Of a stretch of 61,877 nucleotides of DNA, positions 7,246 to 15,067 are shown piece by piece (the stretch's first letter is position 1; every line of letters begins with the position of its first letter). The notes beneath the pieces are model-generated. The model had not been told where the DNA came from. It searched no databases and saw only the letters and a program-made list of their open reading frames with translations. The stretch covers positions 1-61,877 of the forward strand of contig QHTT01000089.1 of NCBI GenBank assembly GCA_003220935.1, written 5' to 3'. This DNA is from Gemmatimonadota bacterium. GTDB taxonomy: Bacteria; Gemmatimonadota; Gemmatimonadetes; Gemmatimonadales; GWC2-71-9. The translations under genes were made by a program, and so were the position numbers.

Positions 7246-8445
7246 CTACAACGACTTCAAGTATTCGACCAAATCCTTCTTCTCCTGGGGCGACAGCCCG
7301 AGCCCGAAAAACCGGTCGTAGTGCTCGACCACGTCCAGCAACGTCGCCGCACTGCCGTCGTGGAAGTACGGTGGGTGCTGCCCGAGTGCCCGCAGCGGCG
7401 TGGTACGGTACTTGTGGTTCTTCAGTCTCATCGCCCGCACGGGATCCATACCCGTTTCGGACGGCTCGTGCAGGATCCCGAGGTTGACATCAGTGAACGC
7501 CAGGGACGGAATGTGGCAGGTAGCGCACCGCGCGGTCGCATCGAACAGTTGCTTGCCGCGCTCCGCCGCCGCAGGATCGAAGCTCCCCTCGCGTGGCGGC
7601 GGAGTGTTCAGGCTGAGCTGATACGCACGCAGCACGGGCAGCACCGGCGTCACGCGATCGGGCGTTTGCTGGATGTTGATCCCCAGCACGGCGTCCGAGA
7701 ACGAGCCGTGGCCATGCATCTGGGTGACAGCCACGTAGTTGTTCCAATACGTGACCGGGCCCTCGCCGGTGTAGGTCTCGAGCGCGACTCCCTGCAACCC
7801 CAGAGCCGGCGGGATCACGACAGGATTGTTGAGGCCGTCCCGGTTGAACTCCGCGTCGTACTTGCCCGGACCCCACGAATTGAACACGGCCCGAACGGCC
7901 GGTGGGAGGACGGGCGAGAGCGCGACGATGGCCCCGACGTTGAGATCCCGGTTCGGCAAGCCGTCGAGTCGCCGGCCGACGCCGGCCGTCACCGCGTTGT
8001 CGACGGTCGAGTGGCACAGCGCGCACGTTATCCCGAGGCTCTTGATGTGCCGATCCGCCGTGACCACGGCTTCCACCCCCACGACGGCGTCGCGGCGCAG
8101 CAGCTCCACCGTGGTCGCAGGGCTTGTGAGATCGGCGCTCCCCAGGAATCCCGGCGGCAGTCGCTCCGCATCCACCTTGAGACCCACCGCGAGCGCCGTG
8201 GCCGGTGAGACCGCCGTCTCGACGACCTCGTTCAGATGGAGGGTGTCGGTCCAGAACGGCTCGTCGCCAAACGTCCAGTGCCGAAAGATGTATTGGCCCC
8301 GCGCCGGGACGTCGAGCCGCGCACCCGTGAGCAGGCCCGCCGGTGGCGGCCGGACGACCTGGTTTGCCGGGGTGGTGAGGCTGGGGTGATCGGTGCAGGC
8401 AACGAGGAGTGCGGCCAGGGCTGGACAGAGTGAAGAAACGCGCAT
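7246..8445 (-). CDS. di-haem cytochrome c peroxidase-like protein
   Basis: The start is the ATG at 8445, preceded by GGGAGG at good spacing; an upstream in-frame start at 8472 lacks this. The N-terminus is a lipoprotein-type signal (LCPALAALLVAC). Two c-type haem motifs are present, CALCH near residue 140 and CATCH near residue 306, with PPYFHDGSAATLLDVVEHYD near the C-terminus, typical of the cytochrome c peroxidase/MauG superfamily. The roughly 400-residue length fits. It should be periplasmic and reduce peroxide or carry out a MauG-like oxidation; which one cannot be told. It heads an operon with two unknown envelope proteins. Confidence 0.85.
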   Translation of the reverse strand: MRVSSLCPALAALLVACTDHPSLTTPANQVVRPPPAGLLTGARLDVPARGQYIFRHWTFGDEPFWTDTLHLNEVVETAVSPATALAVGLKVDAERLPPGFLGSADLTSPATTVELLRRDAVVGVEAVVTADRHIKSLGITCALCHSTVDNAVTAGVGRRLDGLPNRDLNVGAIVALSPVLPPAVRAVFNSWGPGKYDAEFNRDGLNNPVVIPPALGLQGVALETYTGEGPVTYWNNYVAVTQMHGHGSFSDAVLGINIQQTPDRVTPVLPVLRAYQLSLNTPPPREGSFDPAAAERGKQLFDATARCATCHIPSLAFTDVNLGILHEPSETGMDPVRAMRLKNHKYRTTPLRALGQHPPYFHDGSAATLLDVVEHYDRFFGLGLSPQEKKDLVEYLKSL

Positions 8446-8656
8446 GATGACCTCCCTGAAGGGACCAGGCATCGCAGATCTATAATATATGTACGTCTGT
8501 TTTAGAGCGAGTGGTTCTCCGCGCCCTCGACGACCCTAGCGACTCTACATCTGACTACAGGGGTTTATCGTGATGACTATTCGGAGGCGGCAAGGAGCCG
8601 GGAGGAACGGCGTCGTCGCTGAGCGCCACCCTGGCCATCCGTTCGTCAGACAGTAG

Positions 8657-8672
8657 GTTGCATATGTGCAAC
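8657..8672. promoter_or_regulatory. inverted repeat GTTGCA-TATG-TGCAAC over a start codon
   Basis: Perfect 6-bp arms with a 4-nt spacer cover the GTG start at 8666. Such a compact dyad is typical of small helix-turn-helix repressor operators, and its position would let a bound protein block initiation. In RNA it would sequester the start codon in a hairpin. No HTH gene is adjacent. Separately, a perfect TATAAT lies at 8481-8486 in the AT-rich spacer, but without a recognisable -35 on either strand. Confidence 0.4.
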
Positions 8673-9043
8673 CAGTCACTGGCCGGATCGACCCGGCGTG
8701 GGTGCAGCGGCAGCTCCACGAGATTCGGGGAGTTGCCGATGACGTGGAGGTTCGCGTTCGTGAGAAGGCGCTGTGGGAGGCGGTGTTGGCCGCGACGGCG
8801 CTCGGCAACTGCGAGAACCCGCGGGAGTGTGCCCGGCTCGCGCTCACCAGCAAGCGAACACTCGACGTGGAGTTTCCGGACAAACGAGAGCGCTCGGCGG
8901 CGTTGCTGCGGCAACTCGTGGCCCGTCACCACGAGGCGGCCAAGGCGGCCGAGGCAGGCGATCTCGTCGCCTATGAGCGGATCGTCCACGCCGCTCTCGG
9001 GCTCGTCGGGGACATCAGAAAGCTCGAGGAGGGACGACCCTAA
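8666..9043 (+). CDS. hypothetical helical protein, 125 aa
   Basis: The GTG at 8666 opens a frame of 125 residues that is mostly charged and helical (RGVADDVEVRVREKALWEAV; RERSAALLRQLVARHHEAAK). There is no signal peptide and no recognised domain. A small cytoplasmic all-alpha protein is likely. It is preceded by an operator-like palindrome overlapping its start and followed, convergently, by a zinc-ribbon gene on the other strand. Function unknown. Confidence 0.55.
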   Translation: MQPVTGRIDPAWVQRQLHEIRGVADDVEVRVREKALWEAVLAATALGNCENPRECARLALTSKRTLDVEFPDKRERSAALLRQLVARHHEAAKAAEAGDLVAYERIVHAALGLVGDIRKLEEGRP

Positions 9044-9070
9044 CCGGCGCTCGAACCGCCGCTCAACGCT

Positions 9071-9481
9071 TCAAGTCCCGTGGGGTGCGCTGTACTCGTG
9101 CTCCAGCTCGAACTCAAACATTTCACTGCACCGTCCACAACGCATCCGTTCCGGCCGCGTCCCCAGCGCGACGCGCTCGGCACAGTTGGGGCAGACGGCG
9201 TAGCGCTCGCGGGGAACGACCGTCCACTTGCTGGGGCGGGCGCGGACGATCTCCAGATAGGCTGGCGGTACGATCATCGACTGGTGCCGCACGACCAAAA
9301 CAGCCTCGTCAGGCCCCAGGCTCAGTACGGGATACCACGCTCCGCGGCGCAGCTGGCACCGCCGCACATCGTCCAGCAAGCGGGCCCACCGTCCAGCCGG
9401 AAGTTTGTCGAGACGTTCCAACGCCACCACCTCACTTCGTCGAGCAGCCGCACGACGGTACTGCAGCCCGTCCTTACCCAC
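9071..9481 (-). CDS. zinc-ribbon protein, paralogue of 9695-10048
   Basis: The core runs LRRGAWYPVLSLGPDEAVLV, a beta-rich segment, then VVPRERYAVCPNCAERV and MRCGRCSEMFEFE. The CPNC/CGRC pairs should bind one zinc ion. It aligns along most of its length with the divergently oriented gene at 9695-10048. The ORF opens at 9481, but comparison with the paralogue suggests a GTG near 9430, preceded by GAGG, as a likelier start. Function unknown; such ribbons often mediate nucleic-acid or protein contacts. Confidence 0.65.
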   Translation of the reverse strand: MGKDGLQYRRAAARRSEVVALERLDKLPAGRWARLLDDVRRCQLRRGAWYPVLSLGPDEAVLVVRHQSMIVPPAYLEIVRARPSKWTVVPRERYAVCPNCAERVALGTRPERMRCGRCSEMFEFELEHEYSAPHGT

Positions 9482-9694
9482 GCCGATTTACCGGCCCGTC
9501 CACCCGGCGTCAAGCCCAACGGCAGTGACCGGCCTGTCGCGCCGGCGACACGCCCACAAGGAACAGACTACGGGTTCCGCGCGTTCTGCAAGTTCTGCAA
9601 GTTTCGTGGAACAGAGACGACCGCACGCCGCGACGGCTGGCCGCGCTGAGCCAGGCCAGCTTACCTTTGTGGACCAGCACCCGGAGCCGCGCCA

Positions 9695-10048
9695 GTGCCG
9701 AAACGTTATTGGGCTCGATTGCGAGCCGACCTGGATTGCCCGCTGCGCCGGGGCGCCTGGTACGAGGTCCGCAGGCTGCGCCCGCCCGAGGCGGTGGTCG
9801 ACGTCATCGGGGAGCGCGTGAGTGTGCCGCGGTCGGCGCTCGAGATCTCGACCGCGCCGCCCCGGCGCTGGTCGGTCGTGCCCCGTCCCAAAAACCCGGC
9901 CCGGTTTCCCGGCGTGGCCGAGTACGCCGTGTGTCCCAACTGCCGTGAGCGCGTGCCGCTCACGGAACGCTTGGCGCTGATGGAGTGCCGGCGCTGTAAG
10001 GAGATCTCGGACGTCGCCTGGGACGAGACGTACTTCGCGGAACCGTAG
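9695..10048 (+). CDS. zinc-ribbon protein, paralogue of 9071-9481
   Basis: This 117-aa protein starts MPKRYWARLRADLDCPLRRG and contains RGAWYEVRRLRPPEAVVDVI, VPRSALEIS, RWSVVPR, EYAVCPNC and MECRRCKE. The order and spacing match the divergent neighbour at 9071-9481, so the two arose by duplication and inversion. The two CxxC pairs should bind zinc. An N-terminal half of beta strands precedes the ribbon. No catalytic motif is visible. The two genes are separated by about 210 bp that could hold divergent promoters. Confidence 0.7.
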   Translation: MPKRYWARLRADLDCPLRRGAWYEVRRLRPPEAVVDVIGERVSVPRSALEISTAPPRRWSVVPRPKNPARFPGVAEYAVCPNCRERVPLTERLALMECRRCKEISDVAWDETYFAEP

Positions 10049-10055
10049 CGACCCC

Positions 10056-10730
10056 CTAGAAGCCGATGCCCAGCCCCAGGCGCGCCAGCGTTTGCTGAAT
10101 CGGCGCGTCGATCTCCCCGGTCCCACCCGGATTCGTCTTGCGGTTCACGCGCTCGAACGCGTAGTCCACCACGCCGTGCAGCCGGCCGGCGAGGCGCACG
10201 TCGAGGCCGAGCCCGAGATCGATGGAGAACGCGGCGCGGCCGCCCCCGGAGAACTTCGGTGCCGCGAGATAGTCGACTCGGAACGAGACGGTCGCGCCGG
10301 GACCCAGGTCGTACGTCGAGCGCACGCCGACCCGCAACGCACCGAGCGACTGCGCAGCGAACTCGGGGTCGGCGGTGCGTCGGAGGATGCCGACCTCGAC
10401 GCTCGCGTGCGACGCCACATCGTAGCCGACCCAAGCGTCCAGCTGGGTCGCCTTGAACCCTGCCCCCGCCGTGCTCTGGTCCGTAGGGTCGAGCGTGAGC
10501 CGCACGACCGACGCGGCCGCGCTGAGCTTGCCGTGGTGCCCCGTCGCCACGCCACCGAACCCGGAGCCGGAGTAGCGCAGGCCGGAGGAGACCTCGCGGT
10601 AATCGACGAGTACCGCCTGCGGCGCAACCGTGAGGTGCTGGGCCCCCGCCCCCGTCGGCCAACCCCCGAGCCCGAGGAGCACCATGGCCACCGGGACGAC
10701 GCCCCCGCCACCCCAGCCCCCGCGGCTCAC
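10056..10730 (-). CDS. outer-membrane beta-barrel protein, 224 aa
   Basis: The GTG at 10730 overlaps the TGA of the preceding gene (GTGA), so translation is coupled. A signal peptide (AMVLLGLGGWPTGAGAQ) is followed by alternating hydrophobic/polar strands rich in Gly and aromatic residues. The C-terminal LARLGLGIGF ends in Phe, the usual barrel signature. About 200 mature residues suit an 8-10-strand barrel. It is the last gene of a four-gene unit with a Ser/Thr kinase and a TPR-like protein. The sequence shows no pore or enzyme motif. Confidence 0.75.
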   Translation of the reverse strand: MSRGGWGGGGVVPVAMVLLGLGGWPTGAGAQHLTVAPQAVLVDYREVSSGLRYSGSGFGGVATGHHGKLSAAASVVRLTLDPTDQSTAGAGFKATQLDAWVGYDVASHASVEVGILRRTADPEFAAQSLGALRVGVRSTYDLGPGATVSFRVDYLAAPKFSGGGRAAFSIDLGLGLDVRLAGRLHGVVDYAFERVNRKTNPGGTGEIDAPIQQTLARLGLGIGF

Positions 10731-11779
10731 CGGGGCGCTCCGGTTTTCAACGACGGCCCGATTGTGAGCTGCACTTGCTGGCGGCGCGCGACGTTCTCCT
10801 TCGCAATCTCGGCGTTGCGCCGGGCGATCTGCTCCGTGAGCAACCGATTGTAGAGGATGTTGCCCTCGGCCGGGCGCGGCGCAGGCCTGCGCAGCGTCAT
10901 GACGAACCCGGTGACGAGCGCCGCCGCACCCACGACTCCGAGCTCGCGCTTCGAGCTCGCTCCCAGGCTGCCGCTCTCGAGGCCCAGCGTGCCGATGAGC
11001 GCGCCCCCTGTATAAAGGAAAGCGACCCCCAGGGGACGCCACGTCTGCGCGGGGATCTCCGTCTCCGGCAGGTACTGGTAGCCCGGGAGACTCGTGAGGT
11101 GCGGGAGCGTGTCCACGCGGCCATGCGTGACACGGATCTGCTGCGAGGCGGAGAAGGTGTTCTGCCCGAGGCGCGCCTCCACGACGACCGTATAGCTCCC
11201 GGCCGGCACGGGGTCGCCGTTCGGCAACCGGGGGGACCAGCTCAGGTTCACCTGGCCGTTCCAGGCGCTCGAGTCGACCAGAAAGTTTGCGGGACCGCCC
11301 CCGCCCCCCACGCCGATTGCTCGCGTCACCACGCGCGCGGGTTGGGTGACCATGAAGCGGATCGGCACCGCGCCCTGCCCCGCCACGAAGCTGGTACTGT
11401 CGACGCGCAGCTGCCGGACCAGCAGCACCTGGCGCAGGGCTACGTCAAACGCGCTGTACGCCTTGGGGGAGACGCGGTTGGGGTCGAGCTGGCGCTCGGG
11501 GTCGATGAGCACCATCTGCTTGAACGCGTCGACCGCCTTGAGAATCGAATCGAGGGCGGCGTAGCTGAAGGCGACGACCTCGTAGGCGCGAGCGCGCTCG
11601 GCGCCGGCGAGGCGCTCGCGCAGTGCCGCCTGGCCGAACGCGAGCGCCTGGCGGTACTCGAGGTTGTCGTACGCCTGCTGCGCCCGGCGGAGCGTGGCAT
11701 TCTGCAGGGCCTGCGCCCGGCCTGCCGCCGGCGCGAGGACCGCGAGCAGGAAGAGCCCGCCGCCGCGGCAGGTCGTCAC
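10727..11779 (-). CDS. TPR-like envelope protein, 350 aa
   Basis: The GTG at 11779 overlaps the kinase stop (GTGA). An N-terminal signal (LFLLAVLAPAAGRAQA) is followed by helical TPR-like repeats (RRAQQAYDNLEYRQALAFGQ; AYEVVAFSYAALDSILKAVD) and then an Ig-like beta domain (NLSWSPRLPNGDPVPAGSYT). Two hydrophobic segments near residues 250-300 and a charged coiled tail follow. The layout suggests a periplasmic protein anchored near its C-terminus. It probably acts with the kinase upstream, whose PEGA domain also faces the periplasm. No enzymatic motif is seen. Confidence 0.7.
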   Translation of the reverse strand: MTTCRGGGLFLLAVLAPAAGRAQALQNATLRRAQQAYDNLEYRQALAFGQAALRERLAGAERARAYEVVAFSYAALDSILKAVDAFKQMVLIDPERQLDPNRVSPKAYSAFDVALRQVLLVRQLRVDSTSFVAGQGAVPIRFMVTQPARVVTRAIGVGGGGGPANFLVDSSAWNGQVNLSWSPRLPNGDPVPAGSYTVVVEARLGQNTFSASQQIRVTHGRVDTLPHLTSLPGYQYLPETEIPAQTWRPLGVAFLYTGGALIGTLGLESGSLGASSKRELGVVGAAALVTGFVMTLRRPAPRPAEGNILYNRLLTEQIARRNAEIAKENVARRQQVQLTIGPSLKTGAPR

Positions 11780-13326
11780 GGCGACTCCGGCAGCAGCGCG
11801 TAGCGCTTGCGCACGGTGGATGTCCGATCCACCTGCACCGTCTCCGTCACCGTCTTGTAGCCCGGATGTTCGACGCGAATCGCGTGGCGACCCGGTGCTA
11901 CGGCGTACTCGACGATCGGCGTCTGGCCAACGTCGGTGCCGTCGATGTACACCTCGCCGAAGGGACTCGCGTCGATCGTGAGGTAGCCCTGCGGCACGGG
12001 CGCCGGCGCATGCACGGCGGGCGCGGGCGGCCGCGGCTTCGGTCGTTCGGGACGGTGGGGCGCCTGTGATTGGGCCGTCGTGGCGGACTCCGCGACTGGG
12101 CGAGCTGGGGCGCGCGCTGTGTCCACCACCGGAGGCGCAGGCTTCGCGCCGGCCGCTTGCTCGGAGCGGGCGCCACGGCCCAGCGCGAGATACCCGCCCA
12201 ATCCCGCGGCTGCGACCACGACCAAACCGACCACAAGGCCCGCCCGCGACCCTTTGGCCTTGCGCGCGGGGAGCGGCGTCGTGGGCGTACCGGTGGTGAT
12301 CTGGGTCAGCGCGTCCGCCGCGGCCTTGGGGCGCGGGCGGTGAGCGGCCCGACCCTTCGTAGGCACCGCGACGGGTTGCTCCGGCCAAACGGCGGTCGCG
12401 AACGCCTCCATGGTGGGATAGCGGTGCTCGGGATCCTTCGACATCGCCCGCGACACCGCGGCCGAAAGCCGCTCGGGCACGTCGGCCCGGCGCGAGGCTG
12501 CGCGCGGCGGCTCCTCGAAGATGTGCTTGTAGAGGATGGTGTGGACCGAATCGCCCGCGAAGGGAAGCTCGCCCGTGATCATACGATAGCCGACGATGCC
12601 CAGCGAGTACTCGTCGGCGCGTCCGTCCACGGTCAGGCCCTTCGCCTGCTCGGGGGCCATGTAGTGCGGCGTGCCGATGATCATTCCGGTCGCGGTGAAT
12701 CCAGTCGCGGCCTGCAGCGCCTTGGAAATCCCGAAGTCCGTCAACATGGCCCGCCCGTCGTGGTCGAACATGATGTTGGCAGGCTTCACGTCGCGGTGCA
12801 CGACGCCGCGCTGATGCGCGTGGCCCAGGGCACAGGCCGCTTCCCACAGGATGCGCTGGATCTCGGGCACCGGCAGCGGCCGCTTCTGGTCGAGCAGGTC
12901 TTCGAGCGACGTGCCGGAGACGTACTTCATTACGAAGTAGTTGAGCCCGCCCTCACTCTCCACGCGATAGATCGGGATGATGTTCGGATGGTCCAGCTTG
13001 GCGGCGGTCTTCGCTTCCTGCTGGAACCGTCGCACGATCTGGTCGTCCTGCGCGACGTCGGGCGGCAGCACCTTGATCGCGACGTCGCGCTCGAGGGCGA
13101 GGTCGTGAGCCAGGAACACGGCGCCCATCCCGCCCTTCCCTAGCAAACGCTCGATCCGGTAGCGGCCCTCGATCAGCCGCTGCAGCCGCTGCTGCAGCAG
13201 GTCGACGTTGCTGGTAGTGGGCGGCGCGCCTCCGCCCGACACGTCCGCTCCGCACGACGAGCAGTACCGGCTGTGCTCCGGCACCGGTGTGCGACAGCGG
13301 TAGCACTCCACGACGCCGTTGGTCAT
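11776..13326 (-). CDS. Ser/Thr protein kinase with zinc ribbon and PEGA domain
   Basis: The ATG at 13326 forms an ATGA overlap with the upstream stop; an ATG 6 nt earlier is the alternative. Domains in order: a zinc ribbon (C8, C11, C22, C25), then a Hanks-type kinase. The kinase shows the Gly loop LLGKGGMGAVF, catalytic Lys85 in VAIK, VVHRDVKPANIMFD and DFGIS. A Pro/Ala/Arg linker, one transmembrane helix (GLVVGLVVVAAAGLGGYLAL), a Pro/Ala-rich spacer and a PEGA domain (GYLTIDASPFGEVYIDGTDV) follow. The kinase is cytoplasmic and the PEGA domain extracytoplasmic, so it likely senses the envelope. Its coupled neighbours are candidate partners. Confidence 0.92.
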   Translation of the reverse strand: MTNGVVECYRCRTPVPEHSRYCSSCGADVSGGGAPPTTSNVDLLQQRLQRLIEGRYRIERLLGKGGMGAVFLAHDLALERDVAIKVLPPDVAQDDQIVRRFQQEAKTAAKLDHPNIIPIYRVESEGGLNYFVMKYVSGTSLEDLLDQKRPLPVPEIQRILWEAACALGHAHQRGVVHRDVKPANIMFDHDGRAMLTDFGISKALQAATGFTATGMIIGTPHYMAPEQAKGLTVDGRADEYSLGIVGYRMITGELPFAGDSVHTILYKHIFEEPPRAASRRADVPERLSAAVSRAMSKDPEHRYPTMEAFATAVWPEQPVAVPTKGRAAHRPRPKAAADALTQITTGTPTTPLPARKAKGSRAGLVVGLVVVAAAGLGGYLALGRGARSEQAAGAKPAPPVVDTARAPARPVAESATTAQSQAPHRPERPKPRPPAPAVHAPAPVPQGYLTIDASPFGEVYIDGTDVGQTPIVEYAVAPGRHAIRVEHPGYKTVTETVQVDRTSTVRKRYALLPESP

Positions 13327-14999
13327 CGCCATCGGGCCGCAGAGCGCAGCGGCGCGAGACGCGGGCCACGCCGCTCGATCGCGGCCTCCAGCCGGGTGCG
13401 GCGCATCACGCTCGCCTGCGGCTGCGCCGCACTCAGGGGGACCGGCGCCGCGGCGGGAAGGGCCGTGCACTTCGGACTCAGCAGCGTGCTGGCGAATCCA
13501 ATACAGAGCGAGTAACGGGTCGGTATCCCGGCGAAATCCACGACCACGGCGTAGTAGTCGGCCGGCGCGGCGAGGGTGAGCGTCGTGTCCACAGTCGACC
13601 CTGCCCTCGCGATGGCTACACCCGTCATCACCGTGTCTCCCGAAGCCGGCACGTTGAGTACGTACAGATCGATGTCGCTCGAGTCCACTGCGGCGAGCGG
13701 CCGGGGGGCGGTCCGGAAGCGGACCGGCTGGGCGCCTGAGCCGGGGACGTTGAACCGAAACCAGTCCACGTCGTGGGCGTTCTCGATCGCGAGCGTGTCC
13801 AGGTAGGTCCCGTTAGGGAGGTTGCCGAGCAGAATCGGCTTCGCGTCCGCCGCGTCGCAGAAGTTGTCCTCCTCGTGCGCGTCTCGCTGAATCCGCTTGT
13901 CGCTGAGGGCGTAGCCCTCCACCACGGTAAGTGCGTACCGGCCCTCCCGCGTGTACACCGCGATTGCGTCGAGGGCCGTGTCGGCAAAGTTGTGGAACGC
14001 CACGACCGTCGATTCCGCCGGCGCCTCCTTGGGGCCGAACGCCGCGCCGTGACAGGAATGGGACTGCGGCCCGAACGTCCACGCGTTCCGCCCGAGGAAA
14101 TAGGTCGTGTCGGACGAACGGTAGCCGAGCGAATCCGTGAGGAATGTCTGAAAAGTGCCCGGCACGTCGGAATTCACGACGACCGTGAGGTCGCGGGTCG
14201 TAGCCTGCCGTAGGTGGTACCAGTCGGCGCCCTGCTTCACGTCGCGCAGCAGCGGCTCGAACGACAGCGCCGGGTTCAAGAACAGCAGAACGTTGAGGAT
14301 CGTGCCTGGGAAGGGCCGCGATGTCTCGAGGTCGATGCGGGTGGGCGAAGTTTCGTTGGGCTCATAGAGGTCGCGCCGAATGACACGCACCGTGTCCCTG
14401 GAGAACCCGAATACCCCATTGCCGATGAAGAACATCGAGTCGCTGTGCGCAGGCGGCGGCACCCAGAACGAGTTGCGCGCGTAGCCGGCGGCATCGCGCG
14501 TGTTCGAGAAGAAATAGGGAATCAGGACTCCCTGACCCAAGGTCACCTGGAACAGGGAGTCTACGCCGACCCCGTAAATCGTGACCGTCTCGCCGTACTT
14601 CACTGTTTGCGGGCGAATGCTGTCGATTTCGAGGGGGCCGGACACGCGTAGGGTGATCTGACCCACGGTGGCCCGCTTGTCGAAGTTCGCAGCCGCCGCG
14701 CGAATCGCGGTCCTGCCGGACTTGATCCCCACGACGTGCCCGTTGGCATCCACGGTGGCGGTCAGCGGGTCGCCGCTCGACCAGACGAAACTGACGTTGG
14801 CGATCGGCTGGGAGTCCCCCGCCGCCACGATCCGCCAGGCGCGGGCGGTCGCGTAGGTGTCGGTGCCCCGGATGAGCACCGGCAGGGGATCGACGGTCAC
14901 GCGGACAGAGTCGTCTCGTTCGGTGGGAAAGACGCAGGTCGTGAGGGTCACAGAACCGAACACCATCGCCAACGCCGCGGGGCCGCGGGGGGGTCGCAT
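13323..14999 (-). CDS. secreted Ig-like/PPC-domain lipoprotein, 558 aa
   Basis: The N-terminus (MVFGSVTLTTC) is a lipoprotein signal. Residues about 35-125 resemble a bacterial Ig-like (BIG2) domain (SFVWSSGDPLTATVDANGHV). An IPT/TIG-like segment follows (RPQTVKYGETVTIYGVGVDS). Two pre-peptidase-C-like domains come next, recognised by EPNETS, GADWYHL, NAHDVDWFRFNVPG and IDLYVLN. The C-terminal tail is Arg-rich. It should be exposed at the cell surface or periplasm and has no catalytic site. It is the first gene of the coupled kinase unit. Confidence 0.75.
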   Translation of the reverse strand: MRPPRGPAALAMVFGSVTLTTCVFPTERDDSVRVTVDPLPVLIRGTDTYATARAWRIVAAGDSQPIANVSFVWSSGDPLTATVDANGHVVGIKSGRTAIRAAAANFDKRATVGQITLRVSGPLEIDSIRPQTVKYGETVTIYGVGVDSLFQVTLGQGVLIPYFFSNTRDAAGYARNSFWVPPPAHSDSMFFIGNGVFGFSRDTVRVIRRDLYEPNETSPTRIDLETSRPFPGTILNVLLFLNPALSFEPLLRDVKQGADWYHLRQATTRDLTVVVNSDVPGTFQTFLTDSLGYRSSDTTYFLGRNAWTFGPQSHSCHGAAFGPKEAPAESTVVAFHNFADTALDAIAVYTREGRYALTVVEGYALSDKRIQRDAHEEDNFCDAADAKPILLGNLPNGTYLDTLAIENAHDVDWFRFNVPGSGAQPVRFRTAPRPLAAVDSSDIDLYVLNVPASGDTVMTGVAIARAGSTVDTTLTLAAPADYYAVVVDFAGIPTRYSLCIGFASTLLSPKCTALPAAAPVPLSAAQPQASVMRRTRLEAAIERRGPRLAPLRSAARWR

Positions 15000-15067
15000 A
15001 CGCTGGGACCCGGGAAAGTTGGGCCTAATCTACAGTGACCGCTCCACCCGGGCCACGACGACGCGCA

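Noticed and set aside
8481..8486. TATAAT as a certain promoter
   Set aside because: The box is perfect on the plus strand, but no -35 lies at 16-18 bp on either strand, so orientation and use cannot be set.
8545..8989. minus-strand ORFs of 112 and 144 codons
   Set aside because: They overlap the 8666-9043 gene, have no ribosome-binding site and show no domain; the plus-strand gene has better composition.
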